Assembly: GCF_032452875.1 (NCBI RefSeq)
Contig: NC_083869.1
Location: forward strand, 125,556,001 to 125,620,000
Source of the DNA: Bos javanicus
Lineage: Eukaryota > Chordata > Mammalia > Artiodactyla > Bovidae
Direction: 5' to 3'
DNA: 64,000 nt
The position numbers and the translations under genes are program-made. Numbering within the stretch: position 1 is the first letter of the stretch; every line of letters starts with the position of its first letter. This document shows positions 48,300-59,499 of the stretch, one piece after another. Below the pieces are notes generated by a model that had not been told where the DNA came from, ran no database searches, and saw only the letters and a program-made list of their open reading frames with translations.

Positions 48300-49480
48300 T
48301 TTGCCCTCTCCCTCCCTTCTTCCCCTTGTCTGGTAGGGATTTCAGGCCTGTGGGCTAACCTGGCTGAATTGAGACATTGTTGGTGTTCCCTCCTCCCATA
48401 CTGATGAAGATCGGAGGACTTCTGGGGGCATACCCACTCCAAGGGTCTCTCCATTCCCAGGGAGCCTCAGCCTGCGGCCATCTGGGGATGGTCTCCAGTC
48501 TGATGTACACACAGCCCAAACCAAAAGGGGAGAGCCCAGCTCCAGGCCTGACACGGAAACCAGAGCATTGTGCCACCTTGTTGCACAGCGTGTGTGTGGC
48601 TGCGGTGTGCACACAGGAGATAGAAGCATTGGCACTCTAGCAGGGGGTGGGTGCGGGGGAAGTGTCTGACCCTCTGCTCTATGTTGAGTGACCTGCTGGG
48701 GCCACAACCTGTTGGGAGGTGAGTGTGTTGTGTGGACGTCTGTTGGCACGGTCCAGCTGGTACTTGTCAAGTGACAGCCCAGTAGGTTGCTAAAGCTACG
48801 CATGGTGGAGCAAACAGGAATTGTACCCCGAGGGCCTGAGCCACCCGTACTGGCCCACTCTCTTCCGCCCACCGCCCATTGTCACCGCCTCACTTAGCAC
48901 CCTGGCCCCCAAGGGCCTCGGGTCTCACAGGCTGCAGGAAATACCAGGGAGCACTGGGGCAGAGTAACCTCCCCCACCCCAGGAGGGCTCCTATACTCAG
49001 GAAATAAACAAGCCCCCCATAAAACAGGAGGGGCTGCAGGTAGACTGCAGACACACCCTTGGAAGCAAGAGTCTGTACTCAGCAACGCTCCCCACTTCAA
49101 CCAGGAGTCCCATACTTGAGAAAGGGTTGCTGAGGAAAGGAAAGGAGTCCTGCCCAGAGGCAGAGGGATGGCCAAGTTAACCTGACCCTTATCTGGAAGC
49201 TCCAGGGTGCCAGTGGGATGCTACATAAGGACGGGCTTCTTCTTGGTGCCACCGACATGGAGGCAAATTGGATATTGGACCCCAAGGCCCTGGTCACCAG
49301 CATCACCTTGGAGGCCATACTGAGGGACTGCGTGTGGCTGAACTGGAGTTCGATAACCAGCCCTGAGGGGCAGGAGAGAGCATGAGACTGGACTTCCAGG
49401 GACTCCAGAATCGTTGGACTGCAGACTCAGGGCTGAAGGAGTTCTCTGGCAACCTTCAAGGCCATACACCATCTCCACCA
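48300..49480. other. Intergenic, no gene recognised
   Basis: GC-moderate unique sequence. A 176-codon minus-strand frame (48342-48872) and an in-frame 43-codon stretch after the ATG at 49256 (plus) are the most open segments. Neither has a recognisable domain. Confidence 0.5.
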
Positions 49481-50230
49481 CTATTCTCACTCACCTCTGA
49501 AATATCCCAGTCCACCCCATGAAAAGACTTCAGCTGCCTCTGAAGAACTCCTGATCCCTCTGAAATAATCCAGCCTCCCCCAGAAGACTCTCTAACATTC
49601 CAGCTTCTCTCTGAAATACTGTAGATCCTCCTCACTCCCCATAATACTCTAGCACAGAGGTCCCCGACCTTTTTGGCACCAGGAACTGGTTTCACGGAAG
49701 ACGATTTTTCCACAGACCAGGGGTGGGAGGATGGTTTCAGAGTGATTCAAGCACATTACACTTACTATGCACTTTATTTCTATGATTATTTCTGTAATTA
49801 TTTCATATTATCTCTATGACATCAGCTCGACCCTCAGATCATCAGGCATTAGATCCTAGAGGTTGGGGACCCCTGATCTAGCATCTTCTGAAATAACCCA
49901 GCCCTTGGTGAAGTCCTGTAGCTCACCCGCTCCGCATCAGACAATATTCCAGTCGTCTCTGGAGTACTCCGGCCCTTGCTTTGAAACTGCACTCCACTTT
50001 TAAACTGCAGCTCAACTTTAAATGTGTGCTCCAAGTTCAGCACTCTTGTTTTCTATCTGCAATATGCCAATGTCCTTAATACTCCTCACCCCACTAGAGT
50101 ACTTTAGTCCTAACTCTCATTATAATCTCCATCCCCCGTGAAGATCTTCCAGCCCCTTCAGTAACACTCCAAGCCCACTCTATAGCCCAAAACCTCTGGA
50201 ATGTTCTGCCTGGCCCCAGAGATGGACTCC
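49480..50230 (+). repeat. Degenerate minisatellite-like tandem array
   Basis: A repeated motif of the form ctctgaaata-n-tccag-cctcccc recurs near 49495, 49556, 49608 and 49885, with further weaker copies ('ctccagcccactctatag'-type) up to about 50230. Spacing is about 50-60 bp, perhaps two half-units of 25-30. A DNA transposon interrupts the array at 49655-49875. Confidence 0.55.
49655..49875. mobile_element. hAT-type non-autonomous DNA transposon (MITE)
   Basis: A 221-bp element with terminal inverted repeats: cagaggtccccgacc at the left and ggttggggacccctg at the right (13 of 15 complementary). Each end is flanked by 8 bp, ctctagca and atctagca (7 of 8 the same), the duplication size of hAT transposases. 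The interior has no ORF. Confidence 0.85.
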
Positions 50231-50900
50231 CAGGCCTGCCTAGGACACACTGCAAGGTAGTTCTTGCTCTGGCACTCAGTCTGCTGGTTCCGATGCCCTC
50301 CTGGGCCTCATATGGCTCCTGGACGTCCGCGTAGTGCACAGTGTCAGTATCCCTTCTGGGAGGAGGCTCCCACCAGCTTCCTCACAGTCCTCCAGCCAAA
50401 CAGACTCTCCTTCTAGAAATCTTCCCCCGGCTCTGCCCAAGTTAAGAGCCCCACTGACCAAACATGATTGTAGTCCCCAAGGGTTAGGGGCACCCAGGGT
50501 CTGGGGGACAGCACACTGCTGACCTGCCTGGTTGACTGGTCAGGAGCTCCCTGCCTGGGTCAGCCACCCAGGGTAATCCTACAGGTTCAGCCCTAGCACC
50601 TGGCCGGTTTCCCCCTCGTGCTGCTCTGAGACACCTGTCCTGTGGCTCCATAGGTCTAAGATAATAAGGCAGATAGGCCAAGACCAAGTTGCCTCTGTTC
50701 AAAAAACACAGTGACCCACTGTGGCCCCCCACCAGGGAGCAGAACGGGGCCCATGAGGAAGGTTTGGGGGGCCACTGGCCCTTTTCTGTGCTTATGTAAG
50801 TGTCACCCACTGGGTCACCCTTATGTGAATGTAGCCAGAATCTAGCAAGTCCCTGACCACAAGGTGGCCCCATGGAAGGCGCTATTAATTATGGGTTAGC
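50230..50900. other. Intergenic, no gene recognised
   Basis: Unique sequence. A weaker CTCF-like site, ccacaaggtggccc, lies near 50858 (two mismatches to the core). Confidence 0.45.
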
Positions 50901-51360
50901 AAATGGAAGGAACTAGGTTCCAAGCCCAGCTCTGTTGTGTTACTTTAGGTAAATCACTTACCTTCTTTGAGCTTCAGTGGCTTAGCCTTTGGAACAGGTA
51001 ATAATCCCTTTTAAAAAAAATATTTAGTTATTTGGCTGCATTGGGTCTTACTTGTGGCACTAGGGCTCAGTAGCTCCATGGCATATGGAATCCTAGTTCC
51101 CTGGCCAGGAATTAAACCGCGTCCTCTGCACTGAAAGGTAGATTCTTTTTTATTTTTTTTAATATTTATTTATTTATTTGGTTGTGATGGGTCTTAGAGC
51201 ATGTGGGATCTAGTCCCATGGCCAGGGATCGAACTCGGGCCCCCTGCATTGCAAGCACAGTCTTAACCACTGGACCACCAGGAGAGTCTCCAGATAATAA
51301 CCCTTATCTTGCCCTGTACCAGTTTGCTTCAAGGCTCAAGTGAACTAGTAGTTAGAGAAT
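50900..51360. repeat. MIR remnant with two reversed CHR-type SINEs inserted
   Basis: MIR text (50900-51008) leads into two reversed CHR copies in series (51010-51147, which lacks its head, and 51147-51290, ending 'ccactggaccaccaggaga'). MIR-like sequence then resumes. The repeated ataatcccttt / ataaccctta on the two sides suggests the original target site. Confidence 0.65.
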
Positions 51361-52009
51361 GAATCTTTCATTTAATAAATATTTATTGAGTGCCTACTAT
51401 GTACCAGATCTGCATCAGACATAGACATAATATATTTATTATTTCTCCCTGCACCAACCAGTCTATGAGCATGAAGAAGGTAAAGTATAGAGTGATAGAG
51501 GAGAGATTCCAAAACTCCAATTCAGACATCCCTCTCCGGCTCCTAACAGCCTGTTGTACACCTGCTATGTACAAGGTACTTTCAAAGGCATCATATCCTT
51601 TACTCCTCATCCTGGAAGATGAGGAGTTCTGGTTTTACTGATGTAGAACTAAAGCTTAGAGTTGTTAAGTCATGGTCTAAGATAATATAGTAATTTATGG
51701 GGCCTAAACTTTGGTCCATCCTGCCTTTGACAAAGAAGAGGTCAGAGCAGCACCACACCCCGCTGCCCTCCACGAACCAGGTCTATTCCTGGAGCCAGGA
51801 CCACTTCTGTCCTCTGAGAGTCCCTGGTCCATACAAGACAAGAAGACTAGACTCCAAGCCAGACATCTGGAGGTTGAATAGCCCTCATAGGGCATCTTGT
51901 CCCACCCTGTCCTTGTACAGATCAGGAAACAGAGGCCCAGAGGTGGGTAGACACTTGTTCAAGGTCACACAGCCCATGAGGGGCCCTGCCTCTTACCCAG
52001 GTGAAAACT

Positions 52010-52350
52010 TGCTGTGTACTGGAGTGGGTTGCCATTTCCTTCTCCACTGTAAAAGACAGAGCATGCCAATAGCCCTCCTTCCCAGGTGGTGCTAGTGGTA
52101 AAGAAGCTGCCTGCCAATGCAGGAGACATAAGAGATATGGGTTCGATCCCTGGGTCGGGAAGATCCCCTGGAGGAGGGATGGCAACCCACTCCAGTATTC
52201 TTGCCTGGAGAATCCCATGAAGAGAAGAGCCTGGCAGGCTTGGCAACCCACTCGAGGATTCTTGCCTGGGAAATCCCATGGACAGAGGAACCTGGCTACA
52301 GTCCATAGGGTTGCAAAGAGTTGGATAGGACTGAAGCGACTTAGCACAGT
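52010..52350 (+). mobile_element. Bov-tA SINE plus a short Bov-A2 fragment
   Basis: A 45-bp reversed scrap ('ggagtgggttgccatttcct') is followed by a Bov-tA in sense orientation ('cttcccaggtggtgctagtg' to 'ctgaagcgacttagcacag'). The middle block 'ggcaacccactccag...gagaatcccatg' is duplicated inside it. Confidence 0.8.
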
Positions 52351-52845
52351 ACAGACCAGAAGTGCTCAATGGCCAGAGAAGGGGAAAAAAATACTGCCTG
52401 CGTATAAGACTGAGCCTGGGCAAGAAAAGAGGAGAGACAGGCTGCCGGTCAGGGGGACCTCTGGGCCAACGGTTGGCAATCGGTCTCGTGTGCATCACCA
52501 GGGGGTCCATCCCCTACCCATACATGAGGACAGTCCACGAGGACGCCCTCTGTGGCTCACCCAGGTGCCTCCTGAGACCAACCATTCTGCTGCTGAGCTA
52601 TTCTGAGAACGTGGTTCTTCCTGCTCCTGAACTGAAACTTGGCCGCCCGAGGCTGCACTGCTGGTCAGAATTCTGTTGTCCGGGTCTCCAGGAGCATCGG
52701 CCCAGAGCCACTGGGGTAAGGGAGCGGCTCTATCAAAGTTCTCGGCAGTGAGCCATCTCCTACTTCTGCTTGAGGACCCACCAGACACTCCCTCCTCTAA
52801 GGAGTCATCTTTCTCCCTCAAGCAAGGTTCATTCCTTCCTTTATT
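52350..52845. other. Intergenic, no gene recognised
   Basis: Moderately GC-rich unique sequence with overlapping open frames on both strands. None is recognisable. Confidence 0.45.
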
Positions 52846-52847
52846 CA

Positions 52848-53177
52848 ACTTATTTTTATTTGTGGCTGCGCTGGGTCTTTGTTGCTTTGCCTAGACGCAG
52901 TAAGTGGGGTCTACTCTTCGTCGCAGTGTGCAGGCTTTCCCACTGCAGTGGCTTCTCTTGTTGCAGAGTATGGGCTTTAGGGCACGTGGGCTTCAACAGT
53001 TGCAGCCACTAGCTCAGCAGTAGTTATGGTCCATGGGCTCTAGACCTTGAGTTCAATAGTTATGGCACAGGGGCGTAGTACTCCGAGGCATGTGGGATCT
53101 TCCCAGACCAGGGATCAAAGCTGTGTCTCCTGCATTAGCAGGCAGATTCCTATCCATCGCACCACCAGGGACATTCC
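52848..53177 (-). mobile_element. CHR-type SINE
   Basis: A long reversed CHR copy: 'tttgtggctgcgctgggtct', 'ggcttctcttgttgcagagt', 'gaccagggatcaaagctgt' and 'gcaccaccagggacattcc'. Confidence 0.82.
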
Positions 53178-53655
53178 TTTCATTCTTATTTTCAACCAGT
53201 GTCTATCTATTGATGTGCTGGGAACTATTGATATGCTGCGAAGATCTAGGGACAAAACCCCTGCCCTAGTGGAGCCAAAAGCCTAGGAAGGAGAGAGGAA
53301 AACACGTTGACCAATACACACCATGATAGCTGTGTTTTTCCCAAGAACTCTCTAGCCAAGTTTTATATGCTACATTTGGCAATGATGTTTTCTCTTTGGT
53401 CTCTTTTCATATAACACAGTGACCCCCATCTTGCCTTTAAAAAAAAAAAAAAGACAAGTTTTTAAAATGACCAGGTCAGTGGTCTTCCAGAATATTCCAC
53501 ATTATAGCTGAGTGTGAAGGTTCCCTCTAGTGTTGTTTATCCTCTTCCTCTAAATCCGGTATCACTTGTAAGTGGAAGTTAGGTGGAGAGCACAGATTGG
53601 CAAACATTTTCTGGAAAGGAGCAGAAAGTAAATATTTGGGGCTTTGCAGCACATA

Positions 53656-53938
53656 CCAGAGAAGGCAATGGCACCCCACTCCAGTACTCTTGCTTGGAAA
53701 ATCCCATGGACGGAGGAGCCTGGTAGGCTGCAGTCCATGGGGTCACTAAGAGTCAGACACGACTGAGCGACTTCACTTTCACTTTTCACTTTCATGCATT
53801 GGAAAAGGAAATGGCAACCCACTCCAGTGTTCTTGCCTGGAGAATCCCAGGGATGGCGGAGCCTGGTGGGCTGCTGTCTCTGGGGTCGCACAAAGTCGGA
53901 CACGACTGAAGCGACTTAGCAGCAGCAGCAGTAGCAGC
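53656..53938 (+). mobile_element. Bov-A2 SINE
   Basis: Both monomers and an (AGC)n tail. The flanks agcacatac and agcgcatac (8 of 9) look like its target-site duplication. A minus-strand GAAAGTGAAA is at 53784-53793. Confidence 0.92.
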
Positions 53939-54126
53939 GCATACAGTCTCTGTTGCAAGCATTCAGCACCGCCATTGTAGCATGTACACAGCACACAAAT
54001 GGAGCATGGCTACGTTTCAGTGCAACTTTATTTAAGGATGTTGAAACTGAGATTTAATGTAGTTTTCGTATATCACGCAATATTATTCTTTGATTTGGGG
54101 GGAACCATTTAAAAATGTAAAAATTG

Positions 54127-54410
54127 GGACTTCCCTGGTAGTCCAGTGGTTAAGAATCTGCTTGCAATGCAGGGGACACCGGTTCGATCCCTGGTCTGGG
54201 AAGATCCCACAAGCTGCAGGGCAACTAAGCCCACGTACCACAACTACTGAAGCCCCCATGCCTAAGAGCCTGTGCTCCTCAACAAGGGACATCGCTGCAG
54301 TGAGAAGCCAGAGCACAGCAACAAAGAGGAGCCCCTGCTCGCTGCAACTAGAAAAAAGCTGGATGTAGCAATGAAGACCCAGCACAACCAAAAAAATAAA
54401 TATTTTTAAT
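54127..54410 (+). mobile_element. CHR-type SINE
   Basis: The head 'gggacttccctggtagtcca', the internal 'gaagcccccatgcctaagag' and tail 'aaataaatattttt'. Confidence 0.85.
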
Positions 54411-54717
54411 GTAAAAACCATTCACAGTTCATGGGCTGCACAAAAACAGGCAGAGACCATCTTTGACCCATGGTTTGCTAAGCCCTGATTGGATTTAGGT
54501 TAAGCATCTGTAACAAGAATTCTTCATAATGATGGTGATTGTCTAACAGTTATTGAAGGAGGAGGCACAAGGGCCAACTTACACGAGTTATGGGTGAGTT
54601 ACGGGATGTCCACTAAATCTCTCCATTGAAAAGAGAGAGCCTCTTTGCAAAAGCCCGGTCAGCTGTGCAGGACTCCTTCTGCACCATGTGAACACTGCGT
54701 TCTTTACAACCTTTCAC

Positions 54718-54995
54718 TTAGGGACTTCCACGGTGGTCAAGTGGTTAGGAATCTGCCTGGTAATGCAGGGGACATGGGTTCAATCCCTGTCCCACACGCT
54801 GCAGAGCAACTAAGCCCCGTGTACCACAACTACTGAAGCCCACATACCTTAGAGCCCATGCTCCAAGACAAGAGAAGCCACCACAACCAGATGGCCGAAC
54901 ACCTCCAACCAGAGTAGACCTTACTCTCTCCAACTGGAGAAAGCCCACATGCAGCTATGAAGACCCAGCACAGCCAAAAAAAATAATAATTTTGT
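54718..54995 (+). mobile_element. CHR-type SINE
   Basis: The head 'tagggacttccacggtggtc', then 'gacccagcacagcc' and an A-rich tail. A second full copy about 300 bp after the first. Confidence 0.85.
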
Positions 54996-55039
54996 AAAAA
55001 TTCAAAAGAAATCCCTTTACCTGGTGTTTTTGGTACCTT

Positions 55040-55615
55040 CGATGCACTGAACTATGGCCTCCGTTTAAATTCATAAGTCAAAGCCAGAACCCCAATGTAA
55101 CTATCTTTGAAGACAGGGCCCTTATGGAAATAATTAAGCTTAAATAAGCCATAAGGGGCTTCCCAGGTGGCACAGTGGTAAAGAATCCACTTGCCAATGT
55201 AAGAGACACAGGAGACCTGGGTTCGACCCCTGGGTTGGGAAGATCCCTTGGAGGAGGAAATGGCAACCCACTCTAGTATTCTTACCTGGAGAATCCCATG
55301 GACAGAGGAGCCTGGTGGGTCGAAAAGAGTCAGACACTGAGCATGCATTCATATAACCAAAGCCATAAGGGTGGGGCTCTAATCCAAAGCGTATCCTTAT
55401 AAGAAGAGACAGTGGAGAGTGCCTTCTCTCTCTGCCAGGTGAGGACACGTAGAGACGCTGGCCATCTGCAAGCCAGGAAGAGAGTTCTTACCAGAAACCC
55501 ACGTTGATCTGGAACTGCTAGCTTCCAGAACTGTGATAAATAAATGCTTGTTGTTGGAGCCACACAATCTATGGCTTTGGTATGGCAGACCGAGGTGACT
55601 AATGCAACATCACTG
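55040..55615 (+). mobile_element. MLT1-type LTR split by a Bov-tA SINE
   Basis: MLT1 text ('actatctttgaagacaggg') is interrupted at about 55155, resumes at about 55373 ('gggtggggctctaatccaaa') and ends 'gaggtgactaatgcaac'. The inserted Bov-tA (55156-55362, plus) is flanked by aagccataag on both sides. Confidence 0.85.
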
Positions 55616-55696
55616 AGAGTTTTTGCCTAAATCGATTATCAGTTGAGGCTACAAGATGGAGTTTTTCTAGTTCTCACATTCCTTCTAGTATATTCA

Positions 55697-56105
55697 CTTC
55701 AGTTCAGTTCAGTCGCTCAGTCGTGTCCGACTCTTTGAGACCCCATGAATCGCAGCACGCCAGGCCTCGCTGTCCATCACCAACTCCTGGAGTTCACTCA
55801 GACTCACGTCCATCGAGTCGGTGATGCCATCCAGCCATCTCATCCTCTGTCGTCCCCTTTTCCTCCTGTCCCCAATCCCTCCCAGCATCAGAGTCTTTTC
55901 CAATGAGGCAACTCTTCGCATGAGGTGGCCAAAGTACTACTGGAGTTTCAGCTTTAGCATCATTCCTTCCAAAGAACACCCAGGGCTGATCTCCTTTAGA
56001 ATGGACTGGTTGGATCTCCTTGCAGTCCAAGGGACTCTCAAGAGTCTTCTCCAACACCACAGTTCAAAAGCATCAATTCTTCGGTGCTCAGCTTTCTTCA
56101 CAGTA
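55697..56105 (-). mobile_element. BovB LINE 3' fragment
   Basis: A reversed BovB 3' end from 'ttcagttcagttcagtcgct' to 'ggtgctcagctttcttcaca'. The frame retains MRRVASLEKTLM, LDGITDSMDVSL and GVSKSRTRLSD. Flanking tatatt/agtatatt traces (55690 and 56101) are consistent with a target-site duplication. Confidence 0.9.
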
Positions 56106-56462
56106 TATTAGGTGACATTTTTCTACAAAGAAAAGCTTTCCTTCAAGTAGCAATGAACAGCAGCCTCTCCAAAGAAAGGCAGGATAAATGCTACATTTTC
56201 CAAGGGAAAGTTTGGAGGTTTTTGTGTGTTTTTTTGGGTGGGAACTTCTGTTTGTATGCTGAGAGGTTAATTCTTTGGAGAGGGAGAGACAGGGTGCAAG
56301 AGAGGAGGTCACAGAAGGTGTGAAGTCCTAAAAAGGTGTGAGGATGTGGAGTACAAGTGGAGGAAGGAAGGGGAGGACAGAAGAAACGGTGTGAACTGGC
56401 CCTCTGGGTGGATGTACAAGGCCAGCTTACTAAGAAATGTGCCGGAGGATTGCTGGGCTTGG

Positions 56463-56700
56463 TTGCATGCTAAGTCACTTCAGTCATGTCTGACTCTATG
56501 CAACCCTGCGGACTGTAGCCCGCCAGGCTCTTCTGTCCAGAATTCAGAATTCCTCTGAATTCTCCAGGCAAGAATACTGGAGTGGGTTGCTATGCCCTCC
56601 TCCAGGAGATCTTCCTGACTCAAGGACTGAACCCACATCTCTTATGTCACTGGCATGGGCCCGCAGGTTCTTTACCATGAGCACCACCCGGGAAGCCCGC
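56463..56700 (-). mobile_element. Bov-tA SINE
   Basis: Reversed copy from 'gcatgctaagtcacttcagt' to 'gcaccacccgggaagcccgc', with a small internal duplication 'cagaattcagaattcct' near 56538. Confidence 0.85.
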
Positions 56701-57199
56701 TGGGCCTCGTTAGTGTTCTTGGAATCTGGGAGCTGTCACCCTGTCTGTCTGGCAGGTGTTTTTCTCCTCCACACCCAGAAAAGGTAGATAGTTTGATTGC
56801 TGCAGGTCTGGGGCTTTCCAGGCAAGCACCCTGGGGGGTGAGGGGCGTGGCAAAGGGGCACCACCACAACTGACCACAGAATCCAATATGGTTGAAAACA
56901 GAAGCGAGAGCAAGAGTGATGGCTGGATGGGAAATGGATAGGAGTGCTCAGCTACTTGCTGGCCCTTGGTTTTTAGTTTTGATATCAGTTTTCAGAATTT
57001 ATTTAAAGGAACATGCAAGCATGGGAACTACAACCACTAATGACAGTGAGAGAGGGTGTTCAACAGGCCCCTCCTATGGCCTCTGTGTCCTGCGCCCATC
57101 GTGGGGAGCAAGTGCCACACGGAGGGCAAGGACTGGACCTGCCTCCTGTTCGAGCCTCTACCACCCAGCCTGGCACGGGCTAGTGACAGGGAAAGTTGA

Positions 57200-58100
57200 G
57201 TTTGATTGGCTGAATGAAAGAAGGATAGCAAACACTTTATACAGCGCTTACTATGTACAGGTCACTAGTACATATGCACAAGTCACTTGCTAGGTACGAG
57301 CACGCTGATTTCTCCCAAGACTCCTAGAAGGTAGACCCCCCCATTTTACAGATGAAGAAACAGAAGCACAGAAAGCTAAAATAATCTGTCCAAAGTCATG
57401 GAGCTAGAAAGAGGCAGAGCTGATCTACAGACCAGGCAGTCTGGGCCCAGAGAGTCCGTATTCCTCATGACCAGGATATTCTGAATGGATGAATGAGAGT
57501 CATAGAATCGGCTTATCTCTGTCCTGGGTGAAGCCAGGTATCTCTTGAGGCCAGAGCCCAGATCTGGTCAAGAGAGAGTCAAGTCAACCAACAATGAACT
57601 GAGAACTACTCTGTTCTAGATTCTGACAACTGCCATGAAGGAGACAAACTCGGTGCTAAGGGCAAGAATAAAGGGACCTCCTTAGATGACGTGGTCAGGG
57701 AAGGCTTCTCTGAAGAGGCAGCACTTCAGGTAAAGGATAGAAAGGAGCCAGTGCTGTGAAAACAAGGGAAAGAGTGTTCTAGGAAGAGGAAACTGCATAT
57801 AAGAAGATCTTGAGGCAAAAAGTCAATGTATTCTAGGAACTGAAAAAGATTGCAGTGTGACTGAAGAGGAAGAGGGCCCAAAAGGAACTTAAGAGGTGGG
57901 TAGGGGCCACGACTCTTCCGAAGCCACGAAAAGGGTTTGGATTTAGTTATTTTTCGCTATTATTGAATTGTATTTTTTTTATTCTAAGCAGAATGGGAAG
58001 TAAGCCATTTGAGTTGGGTTTTTTAGTTTGTTTGATTTTTTGCCATTAGTGTTTTAAGCAAGGAACTTATGTGGTCTGATCTGTATTTTAAAAGCAACAG
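57200..58100 (+). repeat. Old interspersed repeat, family not assigned
   Basis: 'cttactatgtacaggtcact', 'gatgacgtggtcagggaagg', 'aagatcttgaggcaaaa' and the later 'aacttatgtggtctgatct' give the same series of blocks seen at 9000-9800 and 12560-13600. Confidence 0.5.
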
Positions 58101-59480
58101 TTCTGTTCTTCCATTCATTTGGATAGTCAGTCATTGATTCTTCGATATTTTCATTTGTTCTTTAATTCTTACATTCATTTATTTTTTCACTGGACTTTCA
58201 TTTGTTTGCCTGCTAGTTCCTTTGCTTCTTGATTGACTCATGCACTCCTGTACTCAGAGAACCTGCCTCTCTGTGCCAAACCTTGCCCGGACTCCAGGGG
58301 CCTTGCCAAGAGCCAGACACAGTCCTTGCCCTTGAGAAAAACATATCCCACACCCCACACCCCAGGAACCAGTGGTCACCAAGCAAATGATGCTGAATGT
58401 TCTGCTGGAGATGAGAAGCCAGACCTTGAAGGATGACAGAGCCTGATAGATTGGCCAGGCAGGGGCGGGGGGGACGGTCCCCAGGGGAAGGGACCAGTGC
58501 CTTCATGTCTATGGTCCCTAAGCCTGACACCTGACCAGCAATGATAAATATCTGTTTGTTAACTGAACAGGTGGGACAATGGTCAGGCAGGAAGTACTTG
58601 ATGGTGTCCAGGAGGTGATAGTGTCCAGCCAAGGTGAAGCCACCCTCCACAAGTCCCTGCAACTCTAGCTCCTCCCCTGTGCCTTCTTCCCCACTCTTCC
58701 TCCAATAAGAAAGGCATTCTTACCTGTACCCTTCTGTTCTCTGCTGCCCCGCAATCATATTGAGACACACCTGAACACAGGCATGTGCACAGGCATTCAC
58801 AGCCATCCCTGCTCACACACAGAAACACACATGCCTACATAATGCGTCCCTGTTGTTGATTCCAAAATTGCAGTCATCGTGTTCGTTGCCTACAACCACA
58901 CACTCACACATCTGTGCTTACGCCCCCTCCCGGCCTCCCCACCATATCCCAACACACATCCTGCACCAAACAGCCCTCCCACACACATCTCATCCTCTTC
59001 TGACAAGAGAGATTGTTGTGGTCCTGGTTGAAGGCTGAACCCCAGGTTGAGGGGAGGGGCATCGAACCCTACTAGTTGGAAAGGCTAGAACTATTGTGAT
59101 AGAAATTGCTATACTTAGTTTTTCTAAAAGTTGGGGGGTCGAGGGAGGCTGACACCTTCTTGTTTGCTCAGTGTAGCGGGATGACTGATTCCTTTGAAAA
59201 GCAAAGAAGGGTCTTCTGCTGCTCCTTGCTGTCCTAGAACCTCTCCAGTGCCCAGTCTCCAAGGATGGCAGAGCATGCTGACTGAAGACCAAGTGGCTCT
59301 AATAACAGCAGCCTTGGGTCAACTGGCTGTGAGAACTTGGGTTAAGGCCTGTCCTGGTGTGGTCCTCGAGTTTTCTCAGTTGCAAAGGCCAGAGAGCAGA
59401 GCAGTGGTGGAGAAATGCCCCCTCCTAACCTCAAATGCAATAATTCTAAATGAGCAGGTGCTTCTGGGTGTGAGGAACCT
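58100..59480. other. Intergenic, CA-rich simple sequence, no gene recognised
   Basis: It includes a loosely (CA)-rich stretch at about 58760-58990. No exon-like or regulatory element I can defend. Confidence 0.5.
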
Positions 59481-59499
59481 GCCCCTTTGAAGGGGGTCT

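Noticed and set aside
48342..48872. 176-codon minus-strand frame
   Set aside because: No domain, splice context or start context is recognisable. Overlapping open frames on both strands suggest composition.
49256..49385. 43-codon open stretch from an ATG, looked like a small exon or processed pseudogene
   Set aside because: I could not match it to any known protein and see no splice-consistent borders.
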